A DNA stretch of 64,000 bases from Pacificibacter marinus (GTDB lineage Bacteria; Pseudomonadota; Alphaproteobacteria; Rhodobacterales; Rhodobacteraceae), in the NCBI RefSeq assembly GCF_900109555.1, contig NZ_FNZV01000012.1, forward strand, positions 62,001 through 126,000, written 5' to 3'. Position 1 is the stretch's first letter. Each line of letters opens with the position of its first letter. The notes beneath the pieces were generated by a model, which saw only the letters and a list, made by a program, of their open reading frames with translations, did no database searches and was not told where the DNA came from. Below, piece by piece: positions 48,592 through 58,870 of this stretch. The position numbers and the translations under genes are program-made.

Positions 48592-48876
48592 TCAGTTGCC
48601 GGGGATTTCATTCATGATCTCAGCAGCGATCTGTTTGGCCCAGTCGCCGATGATCGGGATCACCTCGATCTGGTTCAAGAAAAAGCCCACGATTGAAACC
48701 ACAATCGTCGCGCCGGCTACGGATCCAAATCCAAACGCCAAACCACGTAAAAAGTTGAACCACATCAATCGCCAAGTGGAGTCGTGTATCCGGATAAATC
48801 GATGTGCATTCAGCCGCGCCACCTCCCCACTGAGAGTTTCAAGGTCGTGTGAGAGGTCTTTCATGGTGTCGCTCAT
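48592..48876 (-). CDS. DUF5665 membrane protein
   Basis: 94 residues. A soluble N-terminal helix (1-45) is followed by [19 protein letters not shown], a short hydrophobic region around 40-68 likely to be a membrane segment, and an amphipathic end. This is the DUF5665 pattern. Function unknown. The 150-base stretch before rpsO holds no other gene. Confidence 0.8.
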   Translation of the reverse strand: MSDTMKDLSHDLETLSGEVARLNAHRFIRIHDSTWRLMWFNFLRGLAFGFGSVAGATIVVSIVGFFLNQIEVIPIIGDWAKQIAAEIMNEIPGN

Positions 48877-49034
48877 AATCGTTTCCAGTGCTTTCGAGTG
48901 TGCTTCGCGTCGCGTATCATTAAAAATTAACCTTTATTAACAGATATTTATATCAGTATTTTTGAGAATACTCTTCGAAACTTTAAGGCTTTCGTGCTAA
49001 GGCTTGCTTCGAAGCAAGTTGTATGAGGTGAGTC

Positions 49035-50477
49035 ATGCTTTGGGCATTGGCACTTTTGGGAATTCTACCAGCGGCGTTCGTCTATGACGATAGCGTGTCA
49101 CCAGATTCTGACGAGTCATCAAATACTGATGCGACCACTGACGTAACCGCTGCCACTGATGATGTGAACGGTGATCTTTTGCCAAGCTTAAATACCTTCT
49201 CCACAGGTGTGTTCACTGCAGGTGATAGTGCCCTAAACGAGAGCGGTGATTTAGGTGATGATGCAGAGGATGACATGGTTTCGTCCACCCCCTATCACGC
49301 TGTCGCGGACGGGTCAGAGACGACGTTTGAAAACTTCATCGCGGGCGAAAATGAGATCACCTTACATCTGACGGACGATGGTAATGGTGATTTTATCGTT
49401 GAAACACTGCAAAATGATGTAGGTGATTCTTTCGGTATGAGCCTCTCTTATTCAGACGGGGACACGGAAACCACGTTACATTTTGTCGGTTTGGATGAGA
49501 TCCCAGCACAAAATATTTCCATTGGCATAACATCACAAGAAACAGGCGTTGAAACACTCTATAATCTTGAAAGTCTTGGCGATTTTAGCGCGACCATTTC
49601 AAATGACCCTGATATCCCTGCAGAGCCGAACATCGATGATGGTAATGGTGAATATGCAACCTTGCCTGATGATCCTGATACGCCCGGCGCAGCCTCTGGA
49701 CGACACGACTCCGCTGAGGGCGCGCTGACACCGAATACATCAGCCGAAGATGAAGATGGTCAAGTTGTAGAACACGTCTTGGCCGCTGGCGGCGGAACGT
49801 TGGTTTTGAATGATGAGCCGATTCAGAGCGGGTTCGATGCCAGCATCGTTTCTTCAGGTGATATATTTTTGATTGAAACAGATCATACGTTACATCAAGT
49901 GACTGGCAGTGATGATGATGACGCGATTGCGCTGGGCGATGATGCTGCGATTGTCCATGCGGGCCATGGCGATGACACGATTTATGCTGGCGAAGGCACT
50001 GCAATCATCTCAGGTGGCGCGGGCGCAGATACGATTTTCGGTGGCGATGACATAGGGTCTGAGTATCTTATTGATGGTGGCGTTGGAAATGATACGCTCG
50101 CGGGTGGTGACGCTAATGAAATTCTTATTGGCGGACTTGGCGCAGACACCCTGTCTGGTGGTGCTGGGGATGATGTGCTCATCCTTGATGCCCAAGACAC
50201 GGTTGAAGGCGGAAGTGGGCAAGACACATTTTGGCTATACGCTGATGGCATCGTCGACGACGCCTTTGCTCAAATTACAGATTTTGACACTGCCGAAGAT
50301 ATCTTGCGCGTGAGCCTGCCGCACGAGGCGGAAATATCGAATGAGTTCGATCTTGAAGTGTCTCAAACGGAAGATGGTATTTCGTCTCAAATTTCCATCA
50401 ATGGTGACGTCATAGCCGTGATTTACGGTGTCCCAAATGTGGCTGAAAATGATGTTGTCGTCGATTTTCGCGCTTAG
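49035..50477 (+). CDS. RTX (hemolysin-type calcium-binding repeat) protein
   Basis: 480 residues. A short hydrophobic start (MLWALALLGILPAA) is followed by a very acidic region rich in Asp, Glu, Ser and Thr (residues 18-300). Then come nonapeptide repeats of the GGxGxDx type, including GGAGADTIFGG, GGVGNDTLAGG, GGLGADTLSGG and GGAGDDVLILD (about residues 320-385), and a C-terminal ITDFDTAEDILRVSL segment. Repeats fold with Ca2+ outside the cell; roseobacter proteins of this form are thought to leave by type I secretion. No secretion genes are nearby. Its extra hydrophobic N-terminus is common in such roseobacter proteins. Confidence 0.9.
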   Translation: MLWALALLGILPAAFVYDDSVSPDSDESSNTDATTDVTAATDDVNGDLLPSLNTFSTGVFTAGDSALNESGDLGDDAEDDMVSSTPYHAVADGSETTFENFIAGENEITLHLTDDGNGDFIVETLQNDVGDSFGMSLSYSDGDTETTLHFVGLDEIPAQNISIGITSQETGVETLYNLESLGDFSATISNDPDIPAEPNIDDGNGEYATLPDDPDTPGAASGRHDSAEGALTPNTSAEDEDGQVVEHVLAAGGGTLVLNDEPIQSGFDASIVSSGDIFLIETDHTLHQVTGSDDDDAIALGDDAAIVHAGHGDDTIYAGEGTAIISGGAGADTIFGGDDIGSEYLIDGGVGNDTLAGGDANEILIGGLGADTLSGGAGDDVLILDAQDTVEGGSGQDTFWLYADGIVDDAFAQITDFDTAEDILRVSLPHEAEISNEFDLEVSQTEDGISSQISINGDVIAVIYGVPNVAENDVVVDFRA

Positions 50478-50484
50478 AGAAACG

Positions 50485-50994
50485 CTAACCTACCCATAGC
50501 TGTGGCTGTTCGCTGTAAGCGATGTAAAGTGGATGTTTGGGGTGCCCAGCTTTGGACAGGCCAAGGTGGTATAGTGGTTTTTGGGTTTGGCGCAGCAGGT
50601 GTTCGACCTGCGTGCCGCGCTCCATATGTGCACCGTGCGTGCCCCAAGCGCAGATGATCGTATCGGCCCAGTTTGAAAAATCCAGAATTATCGTGTCATT
50701 CTCTGGTCCAATAGGATCAGTCGCCGCCCGCATTTTACGGGGATCAGTATCGCGCCACGCAAAAATGTTGGTCACGCAGAATGATCCAAAGCCAAGCGTC
50801 CGTGCGCGACGTTCACAGCGTTCCACTGTGGGGTCATTTTGAACTTCTGTGGCGGTGGATGGATTGAGCATTACAAACAGCGCTTTGGTCCCCGCAGGCT
50901 CCCAAATGCGCGTCAACGCATAGCGGTATTTTTCGCAATCCGAATAGACTGCGGTTGAGGGGGCGTCGCCTTTGGTGTGTGTGCGGGTGATCAT
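50485..50994 (-). CDS. DUF1643 protein
   Basis: 169 residues. CEKYRYALTRIW, FVMLNPSTATEVQNDPT and FCVTNIFAWRDTDPRKM match DUF1643. Function is unknown. The end of the RTX gene lies seven bases away, convergently. truB starts its own strand group 33 bases upstream. Confidence 0.9.
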   Translation of the reverse strand: MITRTHTKGDAPSTAVYSDCEKYRYALTRIWEPAGTKALFVMLNPSTATEVQNDPTVERCERRARTLGFGSFCVTNIFAWRDTDPRKMRAATDPIGPENDTIILDFSNWADTIICAWGTHGAHMERGTQVEHLLRQTQKPLYHLGLSKAGHPKHPLYIAYSEQPQLWVG

Positions 50995-51027
50995 GACGTT
51001 TCACCTATTTGTGGCTCGCCAAGACCG

Positions 51028-51933
51028 TTACAGATTGAAAACTCGGGTTGGATGAACTTCGCCTGATTTATAGATACCAACCGCAACAGGTTGCCCTTCA
51101 AAGGACACCCAAACTTCATCGCCGTATTCTGCTGCGCCATTGTAAACCATGCCAGCGTTGCCGACTTTAAGCTTCGCGGCACCTTCGGGTGTTGCGCGCA
51201 ATTCTTCAAGGCCGCCAAGTCCTTCAGACACCGGTAGTAAATACTCATCAAGTGCTTCTGTTTTGGCAAGCTCGTTGATCACATCAATGGTGACGCCGTC
51301 ATCGGTTTCCCATGGACCAGACCATTCACGACGCAACCATTCGACATGGCCGTAGCAGCCAAGGAATTCGCCCAAGTCACGGGCTATTGACCGGACATAG
51401 CCGCCTTTGCCGCACGTCATTTCAAGCAACACGTGATCCACGTCTGTGCGTTCGATCATCAGCATTTCGTCAACATAAAGCGGGCGGGCTGCGATTTCGA
51501 AATCTTCGTCATCGCGGGCCAATTTATAGGCGCGCTGTCCGTCGATTTTAACCGCAGAAAACTTTGGCGGCACCTGCATAATGTCGCCAACGAATTGTGG
51601 CAACGCGGCCTCTATTTCGGCGTCTGTCGGGCGCAGATCACTGGTCGTGATCACTTCGCCTTCGGTGTCGTCCGTGTTGGTCGCTTGGCCTAGGCGCACA
51701 GAGAAGCGGTAGCATTTCAAAGCATCGGTGATGTAGGGGACGGTTTTGGTGGCCTCACCCAAGGCAATAGCCAACAGACCTGTCGCTTCAGGATCAAGCG
51801 TGCCAGCGTGGCCCGCTTTTTGCGCATTCATTGCCCATTTCACTTTGTTGACGACCGCTGTCGATGTCATGCCCGCGGGTTTGTCAACGATGAGCCAGCC
51901 GTGAATAGCACGACCCTTTTTGACCCGAGCCAT
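51028..51933 (-). CDS. truB: tRNA pseudouridine(55) synthase
   Basis: 301 residues. The catalytic Asp is in [15 protein letters not shown] near residue 43, with the start [13 protein letters not shown] and [11 protein letters not shown]. It makes pseudouridine 55 in the T loop of tRNAs. The ATG overlaps the last base of rbfA, giving a tight rbfA-truB pair, as in most bacteria. Confidence 0.96.
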   Translation of the reverse strand: MARVKKGRAIHGWLIVDKPAGMTSTAVVNKVKWAMNAQKAGHAGTLDPEATGLLAIALGEATKTVPYITDALKCYRFSVRLGQATNTDDTEGEVITTSDLRPTDAEIEAALPQFVGDIMQVPPKFSAVKIDGQRAYKLARDDEDFEIAARPLYVDEMLMIERTDVDHVLLEMTCGKGGYVRSIARDLGEFLGCYGHVEWLRREWSGPWETDDGVTIDVINELAKTEALDEYLLPVSEGLGGLEELRATPEGAAKLKVGNAGMVYNGAAEYGDEVWVSFEGQPVAVGIYKSGEVHPTRVFNL

Positions 51934-52358
51934 TATTCTTCTTCGCCTGTATCAGGCGTGTCTTCTTTTGCAAGATCACGTTGAATGCGCTCGTCTTTGA
52001 ACAACTCTCGTGTCGCATCCATGCGGTCAAACGTGTCATCAAGTTCAAAGCGCAGCTCTGGAATATGCTTGATGGACAGAGCTTTGCCGACGTGGTGTCG
52101 AATCAATCCCTGACGGCGACGCATCGCCTCAAGCGCTTCAGCCGCGCCATCACCACCAAGTGGCATGATGTAGACCGTTGCGATGCGCATGTCGTTGGTC
52201 ACGCGGACCTCGCCGACTGTGATCGACAGCGCTGTGATCGCGGGATCATGAATTTCACCACGTGCGAACATCTCCGACAAGCGGCGGCGGATTGCTTCGC
52301 CAACGCGAAGGGTGCGGTGCGAACCTGATTGTCCGCTTGAATTTGTACGTCTAGCCAT
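51933..52358 (-). CDS. rbfA: ribosome-binding factor A
   Basis: 141 residues from the ATG at 52358; an ATG nine codons earlier is also in frame. The KH-type fold shows [18 protein letters not shown] and [21 protein letters not shown] (core VRVTNDMR), then [11 protein letters not shown]. It aids maturation of the 30S subunit 5' end of 16S rRNA. The C-terminal tail is acidic. Confidence 0.93.
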   Translation of the reverse strand: MARRTNSSGQSGSHRTLRVGEAIRRRLSEMFARGEIHDPAITALSITVGEVRVTNDMRIATVYIMPLGGDGAAEALEAMRRRQGLIRHHVGKALSIKHIPELRFELDDTFDRMDATRELFKDERIQRDLAKEDTPDTGEEE

Positions 52359-52462
52359 AGACGCGAAATAGTCGTGATTGCGCATTGTTGCAAGCGAGGC
52401 TTTGCCAAACTGTGTTCATAGGGTTAAACCACGTCGTAAATTATAGGATTAGGAGCCCCAAA

Positions 52463-53272
52463 ATGACCGATCTTCCCGGCATCGTTATTACAGGAGCATC
52501 CGGCCGCATGGGCCAGATGTTGATCAATACTGTTTTGGGGTCTGATAAATGTAAGCTTGTCGGCGCGATTGAGCGCACGGGTCATGACTGGGTTGGCCGT
52601 GATGTGGGCGAAGCCATGGGCGGTTTGACCAATGGTGTGATTGTAACCGATGATGCGCTTGAAGCCTTTTCACGCGCCCAAGCCGTGATTGATTTCACCG
52701 CACCTGCCGCCACGGTCGCCTTTTCGGCTTTGGCCGCACAGGCACATTGCGTGCATGTGATTGGCACCACGGGCATGACAGATGACGATATTTCCAAGCT
52801 TGGGGCTGCCGCGCATCACTGCACGATTGTGCGGGCGGGCAACATGTCGCTTGGCGTCAACCTTTTGACTAAGATCACGAAAATGGTTGCTCAGGCCTTA
52901 GATGACGATTTTGATATTGAAGTTGTCGAAGCACATCATAATCGCAAAGTTGATGCGCCTTCTGGCACGGCTTTGATGTTGGGCGAAGCTGCTGCCGAAG
53001 GGCGCGGTGTCATTTTGGCGGACGTGTCAGAGTCTGGCCGTGATGGGATTACCGGAGCCCGTACGCGTGGCGATATCGGATTTTCTGCCATTCGTGGCGG
53101 TGATGTGGTTGGCGAGCATGATGTTATGTTTTTGGGCGACGGCGAACGAATCATTTTGCGCCATGTTGCTTCTGATCGCTCGCTGTTTGCCAAAGGGGCT
53201 TTGAAAGCCGCACTTTGGGGACAGACGCAAAAGCCCGGTGAATACGATATGATGGACGTCTTGGGGCTATAA
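52463..53272 (+). CDS. dapB: 4-hydroxy-tetrahydrodipicolinate reductase
   Basis: 269 residues from the ATG at 52463, which has AGGAG upstream; the longer frame is unlikely. NAD(P) loop [10 protein letters not shown] near residue 7, then VIGTTGM and the active-site segment [15 protein letters not shown]. It reduces the dihydrodipicolinate precursor in the lysine and diaminopimelate pathway. It is divergent from rbfA. Confidence 0.96.
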   Translation: MTDLPGIVITGASGRMGQMLINTVLGSDKCKLVGAIERTGHDWVGRDVGEAMGGLTNGVIVTDDALEAFSRAQAVIDFTAPAATVAFSALAAQAHCVHVIGTTGMTDDDISKLGAAAHHCTIVRAGNMSLGVNLLTKITKMVAQALDDDFDIEVVEAHHNRKVDAPSGTALMLGEAAAEGRGVILADVSESGRDGITGARTRGDIGFSAIRGGDVVGEHDVMFLGDGERIILRHVASDRSLFAKGALKAALWGQTQKPGEYDMMDVLGL

Positions 53273-53304
53273 ATCCACGCCATGCGGTGCGTGATCCGTT
53301 GGGA

Positions 53305-53502
53305 TCAAAAATCGACAGCGATGCCTTTTTTCTCGTAATCGCCGTAACGTACAGGTTCTGGTCCATCGCGCCCGCCCAGTTCCAAAGGCATCGCTTTGAG
53401 TTCTGCATCGCGTTTTGCGCGGCGCACATCTGCTTCTGCCAGTGCGCGCTGTGCGGCTGGTGGCAGGTCGGGCACGGGGTTTTGGGATGTATCGTCAGTC
53501 AT
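53305..53502 (-). CDS. DUF1674 / SDHAF4-like succinate dehydrogenase assembly factor
   Basis: 65 residues from the ATG at 53502; the longer frame upstream overlaps rsmB and is spurious. The C-terminal PLELGGRDGPEPVRYGDYEKKGIAVDF (core GPEPVRYGDYE) is the mark of the family. SDHAF4 binds the flavinylated SdhA before it joins SdhB; a role in complex II assembly is inferred. sdh genes are not in the window. It is convergent to dapB. Confidence 0.9.
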   Translation of the reverse strand: MTDDTSQNPVPDLPPAAQRALAEADVRRAKRDAELKAMPLELGGRDGPEPVRYGDYEKKGIAVDF

Positions 53503-53549
53503 CGGGAAATCCTTGTTCGGTTCACAAGACTGATATACGAGGCAAAGCC

Positions 53550-54830
53550 ATGAAAACAAGTTCAACCAAAGATGCGGGCCTTGATGCGCGCCGCGCCGCC
53601 CTCGCACTTTTAGATGCTGTGACCATTGAAAAACGGTTGCTGTCAGAAGTTTTGCCATCAAAAACCGAACGTTTGGTGCCAAGCGAACGTGCGCGTGCCC
53701 AGCGTTTGGTGACTGAAGCTTTGCGCGTTTTGGATCGTTGTGACCGCATGCTAGGGCCACATTTGACCAAACGCCCCGCGCCACATGTGATGAACGCGCT
53801 GCGGCTGGGGGTCTTTGAGATTTGCGAGTTGAGTGAAGCGTCGCATGGGGTTGTGAATTCCTATGTGTCGATCATGCAAGAACGCCCGAAAGCCAGTCAC
53901 TTTAAGGGTTTGGTGAACGCAGTGTTGCGCAAAGTGTCAGATGAGAGTGCCAAATGGGACGCCTTGCCTGCGCCGATGCTGCCAAAATGGTTGCGCAAGC
54001 CGCTATTGGCAGACTACGGCAAAGAGGTCGTGGCTGCGATTGAAGCGGCCCATGCCAAAGGTGCTCCGCTTGATGTGACCGCTAAAGGTGCAGCTGCAGA
54101 TGTTGCTGCCGCCCTGAATGCAGAGGTTTTACCAACCGGCAGTGTTCGGGTGCCAGATGGGGCGCAAGTCACTAAACTGAGCGGATTTGAGGATGGCGAT
54201 TGGTGGGTGCAAGATGCCGCCGCAGCTTTACCTGCGCGTATCTTAGCCCCTCAAAAAGGTGAACGAATTTTAGACATGTGTGCCGCCCCCGGTGGTAAAA
54301 CGATGCAAATTTCTGCGGCGGGTGCTGAGGTGACCGCATTGGATATTTCCGCCAGCCGGATGAAACGTGTGGTCGAAAACCTCAAGCGTATGTATCTGCC
54401 TGCGATTCCTGTCGTGATGGATGCGCTAGAATATGAGGCCGAGCCTTTCGATGCGATTTTGTTGGATGCGCCATGCACTGCGACGGGCACGATTCGCCGT
54501 CACCCTGATTTGCCGTATTCCAAAGATGGCTCTGATTTTCCCGGATTGTTCGAACTACAAGAACATATGATCGACCGCGCATTGCAGCTTTTGAAACCCG
54601 AGGGCCGCTTGGTTTATTGTACCTGTTCGTTGCTGATTGACGAAGGTGAAGAACAGATCAGAGATGCATTGGTGCGTCACCCTGATTTGCGTGTTGATTT
54701 GGATGCCTTGACAATTGACGGTGTAGAAACCGACTGGATCGGGCCAGAAGGTTTGCGGACGCGGCCTGATTTTTGGGCAGATCGCGGTGGCATGGATGGA
54801 TTTTTTGTTACGGTTCTCCGCCGCTCATAG
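53550..54830 (+). CDS. rsmB: RsmB-like 16S rRNA (cytosine-C5) methyltransferase
   Basis: 426 residues from the ATG at 53550. An N-terminal NusB-like helical domain (about 10-135) is followed by the SAM-binding half: DMCAAPGGKTMQISA near 243, DALEYEAEPFDAILLDAPCTATGTIRRHPDL (core DAPCTATG) and VYCTCSLLIDEGEEQ with the catalytic Cys. It would methylate C967 of 16S rRNA. It is followed by a heparinase-family gene about 100 bases later. Confidence 0.92.
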   Translation: MKTSSTKDAGLDARRAALALLDAVTIEKRLLSEVLPSKTERLVPSERARAQRLVTEALRVLDRCDRMLGPHLTKRPAPHVMNALRLGVFEICELSEASHGVVNSYVSIMQERPKASHFKGLVNAVLRKVSDESAKWDALPAPMLPKWLRKPLLADYGKEVVAAIEAAHAKGAPLDVTAKGAAADVAAALNAEVLPTGSVRVPDGAQVTKLSGFEDGDWWVQDAAAALPARILAPQKGERILDMCAAPGGKTMQISAAGAEVTALDISASRMKRVVENLKRMYLPAIPVVMDALEYEAEPFDAILLDAPCTATGTIRRHPDLPYSKDGSDFPGLFELQEHMIDRALQLLKPEGRLVYCTCSLLIDEGEEQIRDALVRHPDLRVDLDALTIDGVETDWIGPEGLRTRPDFWADRGGMDGFFVTVLRRS

Positions 54831-54928
54831 TTTTGTTGCGAGAACAGCGGTGACAGGTGAAGTCGGAGACTGTATCACAGGCGCAACGAATACACGCCTT
54901 GGGCAATACAGGGTGAGGCAGGCAGAGC

Positions 54929-56668
54929 ATGTCGCAAACCGAAGACTGGCGCGCAAAGATGACCCGCCGCATGAACAGGTTTCATGCGTGGCGTGCGGCG
55001 CGTGCGCGTGCTGCCACGGGATTTGTTTCTCAACCTGAACCTAAATCCATTGGTTCTTTCGCCAAAGGGCGTCAGCTGATCGCCGGAAATTACTTGTTTG
55101 CCGGACAATTGATCGAGGCCCCTGAATGCGCCATTTGGGACTTAGATGATGCCAGTGATGCATTCATCGCAGAGCTGCATGGGTTTGCTTGGCTTGATGA
55201 TTTGGCTGCTGTTGGTGATGGCCCTGCGCGCGTACGGGTGCAGGACTGGATAACCATATGGATGGACCGGCACGCAAACGGATCAGGTCCCGGATGGACG
55301 CCTGATCTGACTGGGCGCCGTTTGATCCGCTGGATCAATCACGCTTTATTTTTCCTGTCTGCCCAAGACACGCCTGTCTCAAATGCGTTTTTCAAAACTC
55401 TGGCGCAGCAAACAATTTTTTTGTCGTGGCGTTGGCATACTGCATCGCAAGGCCTGCCGCGTTTTGAGGCGTTAACAGGGTTGATTTACGCAGGTCTGTC
55501 GCTTGAAGGGATGGAGCATCATGTTGCGCCTGCCGTCAAAGCGCTGGCGCATGAGTGCGAAAGCAACATCAACGCAGATGGCGGCATCACAACACGCAAT
55601 CCAGAAGAACTGCTTGAAGTGTTTACACTTTTGACCTGGGCTGCCGCGGCTTTGTCCGAGGCGGGCCACATCGCGGAAGAGGCCCATGTCGCGGCCATTG
55701 ACCGCATCGCGCCGACCCTGCGCGCACTGCGCCACAGTGATGGTGGGCTGGCGCGGTTTCATGGCGGCGGGCGCGGAATCGCAGGGCGACTTGATCAAGC
55801 TTTGGTCAGTTCTGGCAACACGTCGCCCCCGTCTAAGGGATTGCACATGGGATATCTGCGCCAGTCTGCTGGGCGCACATCGATCATCACCGATGCCTCG
55901 CCACCACCAACGCGCGACAATTCGTTCAATGGCCATGCATCAACTTTGGCGTTTGAGCTGACATCTGGGCGCAGGCCGTTGATTGTGAATTGTGGCGCAG
56001 GGGCAAGTTTCGGCGAAGAGTGGCGTCGCGCGGGTCGTGCCACGCCATCGCATTCGACGCTTGGGATCGAAGGGTTCTCGTCATCGCGGCTTGGGGCGCA
56101 GCGTCTTATTGGCGGGCGCATGCGTGAGCTTTTAGTCGATACGCCTGACGATGTACGTTTGGAGGTGCGGTCATCAGATACCGAGCTTGGGTTCGTTGCG
56201 GGGCACAATGGGTACGTGTCCACGCATGGTTTGATGCATATTCGCCAGATCGATTTATCGTCTGACGGGCGAGGCATCGCGGGTGAAGATACGCTTGCAA
56301 CGCTCACGCGCGCTGACGAGGGTCGGTTCGACCGCATGATGGATCGACTGAAATTACAAGGCATTCCGTTTCATGTGCGTTTTCATTTGCACCCTGATGT
56401 TGATGTGGAAATCGATATGGGCGGCACGGCTGTGTCTATGGCGCTTAAATCTGGTGAGATATGGGTCTTTCGCCACGATGGTCGGGCGAAGTTAAGCTTA
56501 GATCGGTCAGTTTATTTGGAAAAAGGCCGATTAAAGCCCCGCGCGAGCAAACAAGTGGTTCTATCTGCGGCCGCAATGGATTATGCGACGCGCGTCCGTT
56601 GGACTCTCGCAAAGGCACAAGACACGCCTACGACTTTGCGCGATCTTGAACGTGACGATGAATTTTGA
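54929..56668 (+). CDS. heparinase II/III family protein
   Basis: 579 residues. An N-terminal all-helical part (about 30-300) resembles the alginate lyase-like toroid, and the C-terminal half has the heparinase II/III beta-sandwich, with NSFNGHASTLAFELTSGRRPL and LIVNCGAGASFGEEW (core VNCGAG). No signal peptide is evident. The rsmB, heparinase, purH order is common in alphaproteobacteria. The substrate may be an endogenous glycan; enzymatic activity is uncertain. Confidence 0.85.
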   Translation: MSQTEDWRAKMTRRMNRFHAWRAARARAATGFVSQPEPKSIGSFAKGRQLIAGNYLFAGQLIEAPECAIWDLDDASDAFIAELHGFAWLDDLAAVGDGPARVRVQDWITIWMDRHANGSGPGWTPDLTGRRLIRWINHALFFLSAQDTPVSNAFFKTLAQQTIFLSWRWHTASQGLPRFEALTGLIYAGLSLEGMEHHVAPAVKALAHECESNINADGGITTRNPEELLEVFTLLTWAAAALSEAGHIAEEAHVAAIDRIAPTLRALRHSDGGLARFHGGGRGIAGRLDQALVSSGNTSPPSKGLHMGYLRQSAGRTSIITDASPPPTRDNSFNGHASTLAFELTSGRRPLIVNCGAGASFGEEWRRAGRATPSHSTLGIEGFSSSRLGAQRLIGGRMRELLVDTPDDVRLEVRSSDTELGFVAGHNGYVSTHGLMHIRQIDLSSDGRGIAGEDTLATLTRADEGRFDRMMDRLKLQGIPFHVRFHLHPDVDVEIDMGGTAVSMALKSGEIWVFRHDGRAKLSLDRSVYLEKGRLKPRASKQVVLSAAAMDYATRVRWTLAKAQDTPTTLRDLERDDEF

Positions 56669-56733
56669 CCTGATCTGAAATGTGATCTGGCTTGCTGGAT
56701 CACCCAAATGACTGCCTGTCTGGGGACCTCTTG

Positions 56734-58323
56734 ATGACTGATCTTTATCCGGTGCGCCGCGCGCTTCTTTCTGTTTCTGACAAAACGGGTCTTGTTGACC
56801 TTGGCAAAGCGCTTGCTGCGCGCGGCGTTGAGTTGCTGTCGACAGGTGGCTCTGCCAAGACACTGCGAGACGCTGGCCTTGAGGTCAAAGATGTGGCGGA
56901 TGTGACGGGCTTTCCCGAAATGATGGATGGCCGTGTGAAAACATTGCACCCCAAAGTGCATGGCGGTTTGTTGGCGCTGCGTGACAACGATGATCACATC
57001 AAAGCTATGGCCGAGCACGACATTCTTGGGATCGATTTGTTGATCGTCAATCTGTATCCGTTTGAAACCGCTTTGGCGCGCGGTGCTGAATATGATGAGA
57101 TGATCGAAAATATCGACATCGGCGGGCCTGCGATGATCCGCGCCTCTGCGAAAAACCACGGGTTTGTAACGACTGTTGTGGATGTTGAAGATTACGATGC
57201 GTTGCTGGCCGAACTGGAAACCAACGATGGTCAGACATCTTACGTCTTCCGTCAAAAGCTTGCACAAATCGCTTATGCGCGCACCGGTGCCTATGATGCG
57301 GCTGTGTCCAACTGGATGGCCGATGCGATTGGTGAAGCCGCGCCGCGTCGTCGTGCCTTTGCTGGTACCATCAAACAGACTCTGCGTTACGGTGAAAACC
57401 CGCATCAGTCTGCTGCGTTCTACACAGACGGATCGGACCGTCCAGGTGTGGCGACAGCGACACAGCATCAGGGCAAAGAATTGTCCTACAACAACATCAA
57501 CGACACGGATGCTGCGTTTGAATTGGTGGCGGAATTTGATCCTGCTGAGACGCCCGCTGTTGCGATCATCAAACACGCAAACCCATGTGGTGTGGCCAAA
57601 GGTGCGACGCTGCTTGAAGCCTACAAAAACGCGTTTGACTGTGACCGCACATCTGCGTTCGGCGGCATTGTTGCGCTGAACCAACCGTTGGATGCCGAAA
57701 CTGCCGAAGCCATCGTTGATATTTTCACCGAAGTTGTGATTGCTCCCGGTGCATCTGACGAAGCCAAAGCTATCTTTGCCAAGAAAAAGAACCTGCGCTT
57801 GTTGACCACAGATGGTTTGCCAAATGTTTTGGAAGCCTCTCACACGGTGCGTCAAGTTGCGGGTGGCTTGCTGGTGCAAAACAAAGATGCGGGCTTTATT
57901 TCTTTGGATGATCTTAAAGTTGTGACCAAATTGGCCCCCACGGATGAACAGCTCAAAGACATGTTGTTTGCTTGGAAAGTGGCAAAACACGTTAAATCCA
58001 ACGCGATCGTTTACGTCAAAGATCAAGCAACTGTTGGTGTCGGCGCTGGTCAAATGTCGCGTCTTGATTCTGCATTGATTGCTGCAGCCAAATCTAAACG
58101 TATGGCCGATGCCATGGGCCTGGATCAACCACTGTCCATCGGATCTGCTGTGGCGTCTGACGCGTTCTTCCCTTTCGCGGATGGTCTGCTTGAAGCGGCT
58201 GCAGCTGGCGCGTCTTGCGTGATCCAGCCGGGCGGTTCTATGCGCGACCAAGAAGTGATTGACGCCGCAGAGGAGGCGGGCCTTGCTATGGTCTTCACTG
58301 GCATGCGCCACTTCCGTCACTAA
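56734..58323 (+). CDS. purH: bifunctional AICAR transformylase/IMP cyclohydrolase
   Basis: 529 residues from the ATG at 56734; the earlier in-frame start is not family-like. N-terminal MGS-like cyclohydrolase domain ([42 protein letters not shown]) followed by the transformylase domain with [10 protein letters not shown]. It performs the last two steps of purine synthesis. lspA starts 19 bases later, so the two are likely co-transcribed. Confidence 0.97.
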   Translation: MTDLYPVRRALLSVSDKTGLVDLGKALAARGVELLSTGGSAKTLRDAGLEVKDVADVTGFPEMMDGRVKTLHPKVHGGLLALRDNDDHIKAMAEHDILGIDLLIVNLYPFETALARGAEYDEMIENIDIGGPAMIRASAKNHGFVTTVVDVEDYDALLAELETNDGQTSYVFRQKLAQIAYARTGAYDAAVSNWMADAIGEAAPRRRAFAGTIKQTLRYGENPHQSAAFYTDGSDRPGVATATQHQGKELSYNNINDTDAAFELVAEFDPAETPAVAIIKHANPCGVAKGATLLEAYKNAFDCDRTSAFGGIVALNQPLDAETAEAIVDIFTEVVIAPGASDEAKAIFAKKKNLRLLTTDGLPNVLEASHTVRQVAGGLLVQNKDAGFISLDDLKVVTKLAPTDEQLKDMLFAWKVAKHVKSNAIVYVKDQATVGVGAGQMSRLDSALIAAAKSKRMADAMGLDQPLSIGSAVASDAFFPFADGLLEAAAAGASCVIQPGGSMRDQEVIDAAEEAGLAMVFTGMRHFRH

Positions 58324-58342
58324 ACAAACATAGGTATTGAAC

Positions 58343-58816
58343 ATGCGCACCACGGCCCTGACAGCTCTTATCATTTTTGTGATCGATCAGCTTTCGAAAT
58401 GGGTCGTGGTGCATGCGTTTAACCTGCGATCTGTTGGTGAAATTGACGTTTTTCCACCGTTTCTAGTGTTCCGTATGGCATGGAATACCGGCATAAATTT
58501 TGGTCTGTTTTCTGAATATGCGGCGATGCTACGCTGGGGCTGGGTAGCTTTGGCGATTGTCATGTCGATCTGGGTGATGACATGGGTGCGTCGTGAAAGT
58601 TTTAGTCGCATTGGCATGATCAGTGCAGGGCTATTGGTCGGCGGAGCTTTGGGTAATGCGATTGATCGAATTTTATACGGGGCTGTGGCGGACTTTTTGA
58701 ACACGTCTTGTTGCGGGTTTGCGAACCCGTATTCATTCAATGTCGCAGATATTGCTATTTTTGCGGGGGCCTTTGGTCTGATTCTTTTCACGGGTGAAAC
58801 GCAAAAGCGTACGTGA
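58343..58816 (+). CDS. lspA: lipoprotein signal peptidase LspA
   Basis: 157 residues from the ATG at 58343; a TTG two codons earlier is less likely. Four membrane segments. Aspartyl protease residues are in GNAIDRILYGAVADFLN and FNVADIAIFAG. It cuts prolipoproteins after diacylglyceryl transfer. Several lipoproteins in the window (LptE, DUF3576, DUF3035, the transglycosylase) would be its substrates. Confidence 0.95.
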   Translation: MRTTALTALIIFVIDQLSKWVVVHAFNLRSVGEIDVFPPFLVFRMAWNTGINFGLFSEYAAMLRWGWVALAIVMSIWVMTWVRRESFSRIGMISAGLLVGGALGNAIDRILYGAVADFLNTSCCGFANPYSFNVADIAIFAGAFGLILFTGETQKRT

Positions 58817-58870
58817 CCTTATCGCGTGCTTGCGTTAGATATGCCCAGACGCTTGGGTCGGAGAAAGCTT

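Noticed and set aside
56581-58374. 597-codon open frame on the minus strand
   Set aside because: It lies opposite purH; its product is rich in His, Arg and Phe with no family resemblance, as expected of an antisense shadow.
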